A stretch of DNA of 64,000 bases. It comes from Dromiciops gliroides. Lineage: Eukaryota > Chordata > Mammalia > Microbiotheria > Microbiotheriidae. The first letter of the stretch is position 1. Each line of letters begins with the position of its first letter. The notes under the pieces are model-generated. The model did not search any database and was not told the origin of the DNA. It saw only the letters and a list, made by a program, of their open reading frames with translations. The DNA is taken from assembly GCF_019393635.1 (NCBI RefSeq), contig NC_057863.1, positions 623,852,791 through 623,916,790 on the forward strand, written 5' to 3'. Below are positions 38,240-48,560 of the stretch, in pieces. The position numbers and the translations under genes were made by a program.

Positions 38240-38945
38240 TTTGCCCTCTGTAGAGACAGCCAGTGGCTTAGAACATGGAAGATCAAATCTGGAAGGATAC
38301 CTAAGACATAGAATATCAGAGCTAGAAGGGTCAAAACTGGGGTGTGGGGGGATCAGCACACAAAATGACTTAGAACATAGAGTGTCAGGGTTAGAGGGCT
38401 CCATCTGAGAAAGCCGGAAGTCTCCTTAGAGCATAGAATATCAGAATTGGCGGGGGGGGGGGGGGCAGGGTTCTTAAAGAATGATTTAGGGGGAAGCTAA
38501 GTGGTGCAGTGGATAAAGCACTGGCCCTGGATTCAGGAGGACCTGAGTTCAAATCCAGCCTCAGACACTTGACACTTATTAGCTGTGTGACCCTGGACAA
38601 GTCACTTAACCCTCAACCTGCAAAATAAATAAATAAAAGAATGACTTAGAACTTAGAATGTCAGAGCCAGAAGACCTTAGAATATAGACAGCCCAAGTTA
38701 GATCACTCGTTAGAATACAGACTGTGAGAGTTTAGAACAGAGAGCAGGCCCTTAGAACAGAGAATATCATGATGGGGGTGAGGGGTGCTTAACGCACAGA
38801 ATATGAGAACTGGGAGGACCATTAGAATACAAAATGTCACAGCTAGAGAGGCCTTGGAACACAGAATGTCAGGGCTGGCAGAGGCTTAGAACACAGGATA
38901 TCAGAACTGGGAAGGTCCTTAGAACACAGATGTCAGAACTGACTC
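38240..38945 (+). repeat. Decayed tandem array of the 30-bp SINE-tail unit
   Basis: About 15 to 18 diverged units of the type TTAGAACACAGAATGTCAGA-gctggaag. It is the same unit as the minisatellite at 52400 but far older. A WSINE sits inside at 38489. Confidence 0.8.
38489..38636 (+). mobile_element. WSINE1-type SINE inside the decayed array
   Basis: Flanked by AAGAATGATTTAG / AAGAATGACTTAG. Confidence 0.9.
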
Positions 38946-39835
38946 TGCATATCCTTTGACCTAGTAATACCACTACTAGATCTGTATCCCAAAGAGATCA
39001 TAGAAGAGGGAAAAGGACCCACATGTACAAAAATATTTATAGCAGCTCTCTTTATGGTGGCAAAGCACTGGAAATTGAGGGAATGTCCATTAGTTGGGGA
39101 ATGGCTGAACAAGTTGTGGTGTATGAATGTAATGGAATACTATTGTGCTGTAAGAAACAATGAGCAGGGGGCAGCTAGGTGGTGCAGTGGATAAAGCACT
39201 GTCTTGGATTCAGGAGGACCTGAGTTCAAACCCAGCCTCAGACACTTGACACTTAACTTACTGTGTGACCCTGGGCAAGTCACTTAACCCTCATTGCCCT
39301 GACCAAAAAAAAAAGGAACAATGAGCAGGCAGATTTCAGAAAAACCTGGAAAGACTTAAATGGATTGATGATGAGTGAGAGAAGAACCAGAACATTGTAC
39401 ACAGTAATAGCAACATTGTATGATGATCAACTGTGATAGACTTGGCTCTTCTCAGCAGTGCAATCACCCAAGATAATTCCGAAGAATTTATGATGGAAAA
39501 TGTTCTCCACATCCAGAAAAAAGAACTGTGGATTCTGAATGCAGATTGAACCATACTGTTTCTACTTTTTTGTTGTTGTTTTTTCTCTTTTTTGAGGTTT
39601 TTCCCTTTTGTTCTGATTATTCTTTCACAACATGACTAATGCAGCAAGGTGTTTAATGTGATTGTACATATATACCCTATGTCAGATTGCTTTCTGTCTT
39701 GGGGAGGGGGGTGAGAAGGGAAGGAGGGAAAAAAAATTTGGAACTAAAAATCTTATGAAAACAAATGTTGAAAACTATCTTTACTTGTAACTGGAAAATA
39801 ATAAATTACTTTTATGATTACAAAAAACCAAATTT
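38945..39835 (+). mobile_element. L1 LINE, 3' end
   Basis: ORF2 C-terminal text (TGTACAAAAATATTTATAGC, GGGAATGGCTGAACAAGTTG), then the 3' UTR (AGAACTGTGGATTCTGAATG) and an A-rich end near 39830. A WSINE interrupts it. Confidence 0.85.
39167..39314 (+). mobile_element. WSINE1-type SINE inside the L1
   Basis: Direct repeat AACAATGAGCAG on both sides. Confidence 0.92.
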
Positions 39836-39919
39836 TTAAAAAAAGAACATAGGTGACAAACAAGTGAGGCCCAAGACACTCTTGAGTGTAACCTGAAGTA
39901 GATTAAAATATAATTGGGA

Positions 39920-40063
39920 GGGGCAGCTAGGTGGCACAGTAGATAGAGCACCGGCCCAGGAGTCAGGAATACCTGAGTTCAAATCCAGCCTCAGACACTT
40001 AACACTTACTAGCTGTGTGACCCTAGGCAAGTCACTTAACCCCAATTGCCTCACCAAAAACAA

Positions 40064-40090
<27 letters not shown>
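39920..40090 (+). mobile_element. WSINE1-type SINE with (AT)n tail
   Basis: Forward copy inside family B; the A-rich tail has turned into an AT microsatellite (40068-40095). Duplication TATAATTGGGA. Confidence 0.9.
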
Positions 40091-40095
<5 letters not shown>

Positions 40096-40170
40096 ATTGG
40101 GAAAGGTTTAACAGAATAAATTTAAATACAATAAAACAGAGCTAACATTACATTTTAAAACTATCATGAT

Positions 40171-40343
40171 GGGGGCAGCTAGGTGGCACAGTGGATGGAG
40201 CACCGGCCCTGGATTCAGGAGGACCTGAGTTCAAATCTAGCCTCAGACACTTGACACTTACTAATTGTGTGACCCTGGGCAAGTCACTTAACCCTCATTG
40301 CCCCACCAAAAACAAAAACCAAAAACCAAAACAAGCAAACACC
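40171..40343 (+). mobile_element. WSINE1-type SINE
   Basis: Forward copy, duplication CTATCATGAT at both ends. Confidence 0.92.
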
Positions 40344-40349
40344 CTATCA

Positions 40350-40605
40350 TGATAAAGCATACTATCTACCTCCAGAGAAAGAACTGATATTGATTTAACA
40401 CAGACTGAAGCATGCTACTTTTTACTTTCTTTCATTTTTTTCTTTTACTCATTTTCTTATACAAAATTACTAATGTTTTACATAATTGCATATGTATAAC
40501 CTATATATGCTTGCTTACTGCCTCAGGGAGTGGAGAGGTAAGGGAGGAAAGAAGGGATAGAATTGGGAACTCAAAACTTTAAATAAAAATGTTTATTATT
40601 ATTTT
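40350..40605 (+). mobile_element. L1 LINE, 3' UTR
   Basis: TACCTCCAGAGAAAGAACTG to GGGAACTCAAAACTTTAAAT, the L1 3' tail. Confidence 0.75.
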
Positions 40606-40622
40606 TTTAAAACTTAAGTCAA

Positions 40623-40788
40623 GGGGGCAGCTAGGTGGTGCAGTGGATAAAGCACTGACTCTGGATTCAGGACCTGAGTTCAAATCCAGCCTCAGACACT
40701 TGACACTTACTAGCTGTGTGGCCCTGGGCAAGTCATTTAACCCTCATTGCCCTGCCAAAACCAAAAACAAACAAACAAAAAACCCACC
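40623..40788 (+). mobile_element. WSINE1-type SINE
   Basis: Forward copy; the CTTAAGTCAA duplication survives as CCTAAGTCAA at the 3' side. Confidence 0.9.
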
Positions 40789-41072
40789 TAAGTCAATATG
40801 CAATATGCAACCTGCTCCTTATCTATGGATTCATAGTCTCTTGTTTCTATTTGAGTTGGATACCACTGCTCTGGAACATAAAATGGCTCAGCTGGAGACC
40901 ATCTAGTTTGCCTCACCCATCATATAGGAAAGAAAACTGGCCCAGAAAGTTTCCCTTCCCCTTCCTTCTTCCCTACTTACTAAGCCACCATGATGCCCTG
41001 AGCTCTCTGGGAGAAAAAGAGGAAGGAAAACCTGGTGCTTATGAGTCAGTTCCAATCTAATAGAAAAGCTAG

Positions 41073-41242
41073 CGGGGCAGCTAGGTGGCACAGCGGATAG
41101 AGCATAGGCCTTGGAGTCAGGAGGACCTGAGTTCAAATCTGGCCTCAGACACTTGACACTTACTAGCTGTGTGACTCTGGGCAAGTCACTTAACCCCAAT
41201 CGCCTCACCAAAAAAAAAAAAAAAAAAGGAAAAGAAAAAGAA
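41073..41242 (+). mobile_element. WSINE1-type SINE
   Basis: Forward copy with long A/G-rich tail; GAAAAGCTAG duplicated. Confidence 0.92.
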
Positions 41243-41650
41243 AAGAAAAGCTAGGGCAGACCCTAATAGTCAGACCCAGAGGAAATTCCCTCCAAATAAC
41301 ATCAGACTTGGTGTGGATGCCAGCAGGGGATGAGAGAAGCAAGTATCTGCAGGACCCAGAGCCAGGGGCAACTAACCTGGGGTAGGAGGGATCTGGGTGG
41401 GCCACCATGTCCTCATCACCCACCCACCCTCTCAGCCCCTACTAAACAGAATTAAATGAGTGAATGGAAGAGCATTTGTCAAGTGCTTACTGTGTACCAA
41501 GTACTGTGCTAAGCATGGAGAAATAAATGTAAAATTCTAATAGGGAGCAATGATACATATAGGCAAGTGTTGGCCAGGGAAAGGCACTTTGGTCCATGGT
41601 GAGGGAGGCCACAGGGGATAGATTGACACAACCCATCCAGAGTCAATTTT

Positions 41651-41797
41651 TTTTTTTTTTTTGCGGGGCAGTGGGAGTTAAGTGACTTGCCCAGGGTCAC
41701 ACAGCTAGTAAGTGTCAAGTGTCTGAGGCCGGATTTGAACTCAGGTACTCCTGAATCCAGGGCCGGTGCTTTATCCACTGCACCACCTAGCCGCCCC
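41651..41797 (-). mobile_element. WSINE1-type SINE
   Basis: Reverse copy; AGTCAATTT / ATTCAATTT at the ends. A family A piece lies just before it at 41452-41535. Confidence 0.9.
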
Positions 41798-42239
41798 CAG
41801 ATTCAATTTGATCAGGGTTCAGGGTTCTAGAACTGGTTTGGGCTGGGGGAGGTCTGGAGAGAGATGCAGGCTTCCTCAACGGTTAGTAAGACAGCAGTGG
41901 AAGTGATGGTGGAGGGGAAGTGAAATATAGAGCTGTGGCCTGGATTTACTTAGACTAAGTCAGGGAGAGTCGGTCACTAATGAGAAGAGCAAGGTCCTGG
42001 GAAAGAAGTCTGGTTAGGCTGGGTGTCTGAGTACATGGGGAAATTCCATGTTTCTCTAAGGTTTTCAATTCATGAAACACTTTACTGTAGGGAAACTGAC
42101 TTGGATCTCACAACTGGTAGAGAGTCCGGGCATTTTGATGTTCATTTTATAGCTGAGAAAACTGAGGCTGACGGGTTAAACAATACAAACAAAGAGCATC
42201 AGGACAAGGGGTCACAGGATGTGGGTCAGCTGCTAACCT

Positions 42240-42535
42240 AGAAGACTGGAAACCCCCCTCAGACTCTCACTGGCTGTGTGACCTTGGGCTAATCACCTCT
42301 CTGGACCTGTTTCCTCATCCATAAAAAAAAAAAAAAGGGAATTGGACTAGATGCTTCTAAGTTCCTTTCTAACTCTCAACTTACAATACTATGATTCTGT
42401 GATGCAGAATGAGGAAGATCAACATTCAGATCTCACCACAGACCATGTTGTATGAGCCTGGTTAAGCCATTTAAACATTTCTGAACCTCAGTTTCTCCAT
42501 CTGCAAAGTGGGGATAATAATAACTTGAACCTTGG
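42240..42535 (+). repeat. Two MIR SINE pieces
   Basis: CACTGGCTGTGTGACCTTGG with its tail TTCCTTTCTAACTCTCAACT, then CTCAGTTTCTCCATCTGCAA from a second copy. Confidence 0.7.
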
Positions 42536-42624
42536 ATTACATGAAATTAATAACCTTCTGTACAAATAAAATTCATGCATCTAAGATATGAAAGGAAGCA
42601 GTCAATAGAAAAAAATCTTTCTAT

Positions 42625-43511
42625 TGTGGTAAAAATTATTTGTGGTAGATTAATATTCCCATTTTTAGCTAACTCATTTGGGAGGGGCCACACCTGGCCC
42701 ACCCGGAGGTTACATATGCTACTGAGCTCAGAAAGGCAGCTTTTGAAGGACCTCCCCTTTTGGGGGAGGAGAGATTGAACGCTCCCTGAAGGGAGGCAGG
42801 CTGCTTCCAGAATGCTAGGCATCTTCCGGAACTCGAGTTTTTTTCCTTCTGAGATCTTGCGCTGGTGCTGGCAGTGGCGGCACGTGTTCATGTGCTGTCT
42901 AGGTCTGGGGACTGCTGTCCTGGTGACATGCGAGCAACCTTAGACTAGCAGGCTGTTCAGGTGTTGGGTGAGCTACTTACGGAAAACCCTAAATTCCTTT
43001 GAACTAGCTTAATAGAAAACAGTCTGGGGATTGTATAGCCTAAGTTTAGAGTTAATAATATTTCTCTGTATTTCTGTTTTCCTATTTCCTAATTTTTGAT
43101 TTTTTATTAGTTTCACCTTTGTTGTTTAATTAATTCCCAAGTAATAAAATCTGATCCTTTTGTAAACTAAAGCTCAGAGGCTCCTTTCTTATTAACCGAC
43201 TTAATCTTTTTCATTTTTTGTTTTTTGGTTGGGCAATGAGGGTTAAGTGACTTACCCAAGGTCACACAGCTAGTAAGTGTCAAGTGTCTGAGGTCAAATT
43301 TGAACTCAGGACCTCCTGATTCCAGGGCCGGTGCTCTAGCCACTGCACCACCTAGCTGCCCTCGAGGCTCCTTTCTTATTGGCCTGGGAGAAATATCTAA
43401 AAGGGCAGTTCAGAGCAGAGGAAGAACCTAAAAGGTCCCTCATATTTCTGGGACCCCAATATTAAGGCGAGTCACCCAAATAACACTCTGTATATCAAAT
43501 TTTGGCCCTCA
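42625..43511 (+). mobile_element. Solo LTR, second copy, opposite orientation
   Basis: Starts TGTGGTAAAAATTATTTGTG and ends TTTGGCCCTCA; an AATAAA lies at about 43143. Same family as 35281-35964. CTAT repeats at both ends. A WSINE is inserted inside. No internal genes; a fossil. Confidence 0.85.
43195..43363 (-). mobile_element. WSINE1-type SINE inside the LTR
   Basis: Reverse copy; GAGGCTCCTTTCTTATT occurs at 43178 and 43364. Confidence 0.93.
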
Positions 43512-43611
43512 CACTATAAAATTTTTCAGATAAAGATTTTGTATCATGCACGTCTATGTATGTATATACATACACACATGTATGCATATATTTATATATG
43601 CACATTTTCAC

Positions 43612-43735
43612 TGGTTGTCCCCCATGCCTAGAATTTTCTCCCTCTTCATCTCCTACCTCCTGGCTTTCTTAGCTACCTTCAAGTTCCAATAAAAATTTCA
43701 CTTTCTGCAAGAAGCCTTTCCTTGGACATAACAAT
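43612..43735 (+). mobile_element. L2 LINE piece
   Basis: TGTCCCCCATGCCTAGAATT to CTGCAAGAAGCCTTTCCT. The text continues at 44940-45140, so an L1 and others split this L2. Confidence 0.75.
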
Positions 43736-43909
43736 AACAATAACTACTACAGTTGCTGCTGCTACTACTACTACTAATACAATAATAATAATGATGATAA
43801 TGACAAAAATGTGTGCATATAATTTCAAAGTGCTTTACAAATATCACCTCATTTGATTCTTACAAAACCCTTGAGAGATAGGCACTATTATATTTTTTAA
43901 GGAAGTAAA

Positions 43910-44760
43910 AAACTATGGTTTGATCTGCACTCAGACTCCATTAGTTCTTTCTCTGGAGTTGGATAGCATTTTTCGTCATGAGGTCTTCAGAATTATCTTG
44001 GATCATTATATTGATCAGAATTGCTAAGTTATCCACAGTTGGTCATTCACAGTTGATCAATGGCATACAATGTTGCTGTTACTGTGTACAATGTTCTCCT
44101 GGTTCTGATCACTTCACTTTGCATCAGTTCATGTAAGACTTTCCAGGTTTTTCTGAGAGCATCCTGCTCATCATTTCTTACAGCACAATAGTATTGTATC
44201 ACAATCATATACCCCAACTTGTTCCATCATCCCCAAGTTGATGGGCATCCCCTCAATTTCTGTTCTTTGCTACTACAAAAAGAGCTAATATAAATATTTT
44301 TGTACAAATGGGTTTTTTTCCCTTTTTTGTTTTTGTGAGGCAATTGGGGTTAAGTGACTTGCCCAGGGTCACATAGCTGGTGTTGTGTCTGAGGCCGGAT
44401 TTGAACTCAGGTCCTCCTGACTTCAGGGCTGGTGCTCTATCCACTATGCCACCTAGCTGCCCCAATTTGCATTTCTTTAATCAATAATTTTTTCATATGA
44501 CTATAGATAGCTTTAATTTCTTCATCTGAAAACTACCTATTCATATCCTTTGACCATTTATCAACTGGGGAATGACTTCTTATAAACTTGACTCAGTTCT
44601 CTATATTTGGAAAATGAGACCTTTGTCAGAGAAACTTGCTGTAAAAATTTCCCCCCAGTTTCCTGTTTTCCTTCTAATCTTGGCTGCATTGTTTATGTTT
44701 ATGCAAAACCTTTTTAATTTGATATAATCACAATTATATCTTTTATATCCCATAATGCCC
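43910..44760 (-). mobile_element. L1 LINE 3' region, reverse
   Basis: Reverse of the 38945 element: TTATCTTGGATCATTATATT, TGTTCTCCTGGTTCTGATCA, CCTTTGACCATTTATCAACT. A WSINE lies inside. Confidence 0.8.
44313..44464 (-). mobile_element. WSINE1-type SINE inside the L1
   Basis: Reverse copy; L1 text resumes at AATTTGCATTTC. Confidence 0.9.
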
Positions 44761-44939
44761 TCTATCTCTTATTTGTTCAATACATGCTATTATTAAACCA
44801 TATTTTACAGATGAAGAAACTAAGGCTGAGAAGTGGCTTGCCCCTGGAAATAGAACTAGTAAATGTTTGAAGGAAGATTTGAACTCAAAACTTCTTGACT
44901 CCAGATATGGCACTCTATCCACTCTACCACCAAGATGTA

Positions 44940-45140
44940 TATAGGTTCTACTGCCTTCCTTCTGTTAATTATCTACAATTTATCCAGTCTATAGCTTCTT
45001 TATACATAGATATTTGCATATTGCTTCCTCCATTAGACTGAGAGCTCCCTGTGGGTAGGGACTGGTTTGTTTGTTTTTTTAACCTTTCTTCATATCCTCA
45101 GTGCTTAGCATAGAGCCTGGCACACTGTAGGAAACTTCTT
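44940..45140 (+). mobile_element. L2 LINE 3' end (continuation)
   Basis: GCCTTCCTTCTGTTAATTAT, GACTGAGAGCTCCCTG and TGCTTAGCATAGAGCCTGGC follow directly, in L2 order, from the piece ending at 43735. Confidence 0.75.
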
Positions 45141-45830
45141 GTTGCTTATATTGTTGTTATTAAAAAATATGAACAGACTCTCACAAAATAACAATTACAA
45201 TCTATATGAAAGTTCCAAATATCCATGTGACCAGCCAAGTGAAAAAATGTTCTTAGTCACTAATAATAAGGAAAATGCAAATCAAAATAATCCTGAGGTT
45301 TCTTTTCATACACAAAATTGACAGAGATGACAAAAAATAGAAATAATTAATGTTGGAGGAGCTGTGGGAAGATAGGCACCTAGGCACCCTGGTGCATTAA
45401 TGATAGAGCTCTGAGTTAGTACATTCACTTTGGAAAGCAATTTGCAATTATGTAAATAAAATGACTAAAATGACTAAAAATATTCTTTGAGTAAAATCAT
45501 TCACTACTAGACATGTATGCCAAGGAGACTATTGATAAGAAGGCTCCATATGTACTGAATTATTTATAGTTGTACTTTTGGTTCTAGCAAAGAACTGAAA
45601 ACAAAGTGAATGCCCATCGATTGGGAGATGGCTGAACAAATTGTGGTTCATGAGGATAATGGATATGATTGTGCTGTAAGAAATGTGGGTGATGGATTCA
45701 GTGAAACTTGGGAAGATCTCCATGAACTGATGCAGAGTGAGGTAAGCAGAGCCAAGAAGACAATAGACACAATGACCTCGACAATGTAAAATAGAAAGAA
45801 CAACCATGACGTGGGGCTTAGGATAAATCA
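45140..45830 (+). mobile_element. Old L1 LINE ORF2/3' fragment
   Basis: GGAAAATGCAAATCAAAATA, CGATTGGGAGATGGCTGAAC and GAACTGATGCAGAGTGAGGT. More decayed than the 38945 copy. Confidence 0.75.
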
Positions 45831-45899
45831 GAAGAAGTTTCTCTTGTGAGAAGCAAAACCAAAGATGACCAGATAATAGGACAGACATATCAAGGAGTC

Positions 45900-47060
45900 A
45901 AGGTACTATTAAAGTTTAGATTAACCAACTAGATATCAGAGTAAGTGTACATAGGACAATATATACCTGACAATACAGAATGAAGGGTCTCTTCTTGGGA
46001 AAACAGTTCAACCAAGAGAGAGTTCCAGATCTTTCCCAAGGAGAAAATCCCCACTGAAATATCTAGTAGAGCAAGGTACGAATAGGTTTACCATCGAAGT
46101 TCTCCAAGCTGGTTTCTTCTTAGGGTCTTTCTCTCCCTTTAGCAACTGAAGAGAGGTCAGAATTGAACATCTTCTTTCTCAAAGCTGGAAGCCAAAAGAG
46201 CATGAATCTCATCTCTCCAGCTCTCACTAAATCTACCGGGAATGGGTTATATATACAACTGACCCTTTGAGCCAAGGGTTACAAATAATAATAGCTAACA
46301 TTTAAATGGTGCTTTAAGGTTTGCGAATCGTTTTCCAATGATCTCATTTGATCTTCACAACTACCTTGGGATGTAGGTTCTATTATCCCCATTTTAACAC
46401 AAGAGGAAAACAAGGCAGAAAGAGATTAAAGGACTTGTCCAGGGTTGCATCTGAAGGGGAATTTGAATTCAGGTCTTCCTGACTCCAGATCCAGAATTCT
46501 ATACATTTCACCATATAGCCCACCATATTTCTGGTGTAGAGTATAGAGTGGTGGATTTAGTTAATGAGATCAGTTTTGTCTAATATGCAATATGTTGTCT
46601 AACATATAATAATTGTTGGATCTGGAGGAAAGATAACAGTGTACCTCCCTCCCTTCTTCTCAGTGGTGGGGAACATGAGTGTGGAATGTTGCATACATTG
46701 TCAGATGTATTGAATGTCTGGTTTTCCTGAACTGCCTTTCTCACCCCCCCCCCACTTTTTTATTCAATAACTAGAGATGTCTCTCTGGGAAGGGGACGGG
46801 GAAAGGATTTATTTTGACACAAAAGGGATGTAAAAATAAAAGATATCATTAAAATTTTATATATATATATATAAAGAGATAGATCTGAGTTCATAGCTCA
46901 CCCCTGCCACATTAGCTGTGTGATCTTGGGCAAGTCACTAAGCTTCTCTGTGCTTTAAGCTCCTCATCTGTAAATTAAGGACAATTATATCTGTCATATC
47001 TACTTCACAGGGTCATTGTGAGGAAGTCCAAATGAGATTACGTGTGCAGAATGTTATGTA
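45900..47060. other. Intergenic, MIR pieces and a LINE-like tail
   Basis: Unassigned 45900-46260; reverse MIR 46265-46515; a LINE 3'-tail-like stretch 46740-46870 (GATGTCTCTCTGGGAAGGGG) with a TA repeat at its end; forward MIR 46885-47060. Confidence 0.5.
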
Positions 47061-47304
47061 ATCTCAAATATAACAGAGATGTCAGTTGGGATAAAGACTA
47101 TTAATATAATTCCATAACCAACACCCACAGAGAGTAGGTAGCATTTGAACTTAGATGTTCTGATTCCAAACCCAAGGCTTCTCCCCCTGACTTTCAAAAC
47201 CAGGATCACTGGTCAAGAATGCCTTGACCTTAGGAAACCTTATCTTCTGCTCCATCCCTTTCTCCCACTGCTGTATCCTCTATACTGTCTCAGCCCAGGG
47301 AGCT

Positions 47305-48245
47305 GGTCGGTAAGTCAACAAGCATTTATTAAGCACCTACTATGCGCCAGTCATTGGGGATACAAAGAAAGGCAAAAGACAGTCCCTGCCCTCAAGAAGT
47401 TTGCAATCTAATGAGCAGACAACATGCAAATAACTAAGTCCTTACAACATATGTACAAAGTGGGTGGAGGGCAGTCTAAGAGGGGAGGCACTAGCACCTG
47501 TGGGGAGGAGGGAACCAGAAAAGGCCTCCTATAGGAGATGGGATTTGAACTGAGTCTTTCTGAAGAAGACCATCAAGGATTGAGAGTATTCCAGGTAGAA
47601 AGAATAGCTGGGGGGCGGGGAGCAAAGAGTCAGGAAATATATGCGTGCATCCTAGAGTACTTGAAGGGGAGTAAGGTGTAAGAAGATGAGGAAGGGAGGA
47701 GGGGGCTGGGTTCTAAAGGGAATTTTATATTTGACTCTGCACGTAATAGGGAGCCATTGGAGTTTATTGAGTAGGGGAGTGACTTGGTCATTTATGAATG
47801 CTAGGAAGACCAGTTTGGTGGTCTTTGAGAGGAAGAGGGACTTGAGGCAGGCACACCAACCAGACAGCTATCGAAATGTTCCAGGTAGAGGTGAGGACAG
47901 CTGTTGAGTAGAGAAGGACATACATATGACAGACATGTGAAGTAGAACATGACAGGGATTGGCAACTGATTGGCTCTAGGAGCGAGGGGAGAGGGAGGAC
48001 CTGAGGAGGAAACTTGGATTGGGAAGCTGGAGGAGAGGAACTGTGGCTTCGGGTTTGGACGTGTTGGGATGGAGATGCTTCTGGGATAGCCCGGGACATT
48101 AAAGCTAGATTGATTGACCTGGGAATCACCTGCACAGAGATAATAACTGAAGCCGGGGAACTGAGGAAGGCACCGAGCGAGATGGTATGGAGGGAGAAGC
48201 CCCAGCCAGAGGCTTTGGGGACACCTCTGGTTAGTGGCTATGACC
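47305..48245 (+). repeat. Old dispersed repeat (family A), nearly full
   Basis: The longest copy. Landmarks: CAACAAGCATTTATTAAGCA, GGGGATACAAAGAAAGGCAA, GGAGCCATTGGAGTTTATTG, GTCATTTATGAATGC, AAGACCAGTTTGGTGG, and GACCTGGGAATCACCTGCAC near the end. It reaches to within 250 bp of the MASP2 promoter. Confidence 0.7.
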
Positions 48246-48483
48246 CGGAGGAGGGGGCAGTGAAGGAGATGGGCCAGAGAGGTGAGCACCTTTGGCATGG
48301 GCAGGGACAGAACCCTCTCATCCTTGGCCTCTCCCCCTGCCTGAGCACCCCTGGGATGGGGGGTGGGGGGAAGGAGAGCTCTATTTGGGACCCAGAAGCG
48401 GTCAAGGAGAGTTTCGGTCACTCCTCATTCAGGCCAGATTCCCAGAAACACTGGGTCAGGGAAGGGGGTGGGGGTAGGGCTAG

Positions 48484-48504
48484 GTAAACAGACCAAAGGT
48501 GAAC
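48484..48504 (+). promoter_or_regulatory. MASP2: FOXA-like and HNF4-like sites upstream of MASP2
   Basis: GTAAACA (48484-48490) fits a FOXA core and CCAAAGGTGAAC (48493-48504) fits an HNF4-type half pair. They lie 42-63 bp before the ATG of a gene known to be made in liver. Motif match only. Confidence 0.4.
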
Positions 48505-48546
48505 GGGGCCTGCAGGCTGTGGTCTAACCTCCTGTTAGAAGGGAAC

Positions 48547-48560
48547 ATGGACTTACTAAG
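48547..48560 (+). CDS. MASP2: MASP2 exon 1 coding part (14 bp)
   Basis: GAACATGG context, codons MDLL plus AG, donor GTGAGT. Joining to 49088 gives a good signal peptide in the frame that reads CUB1. The human first coding exon is also only a few bases long. Confidence 0.85.
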
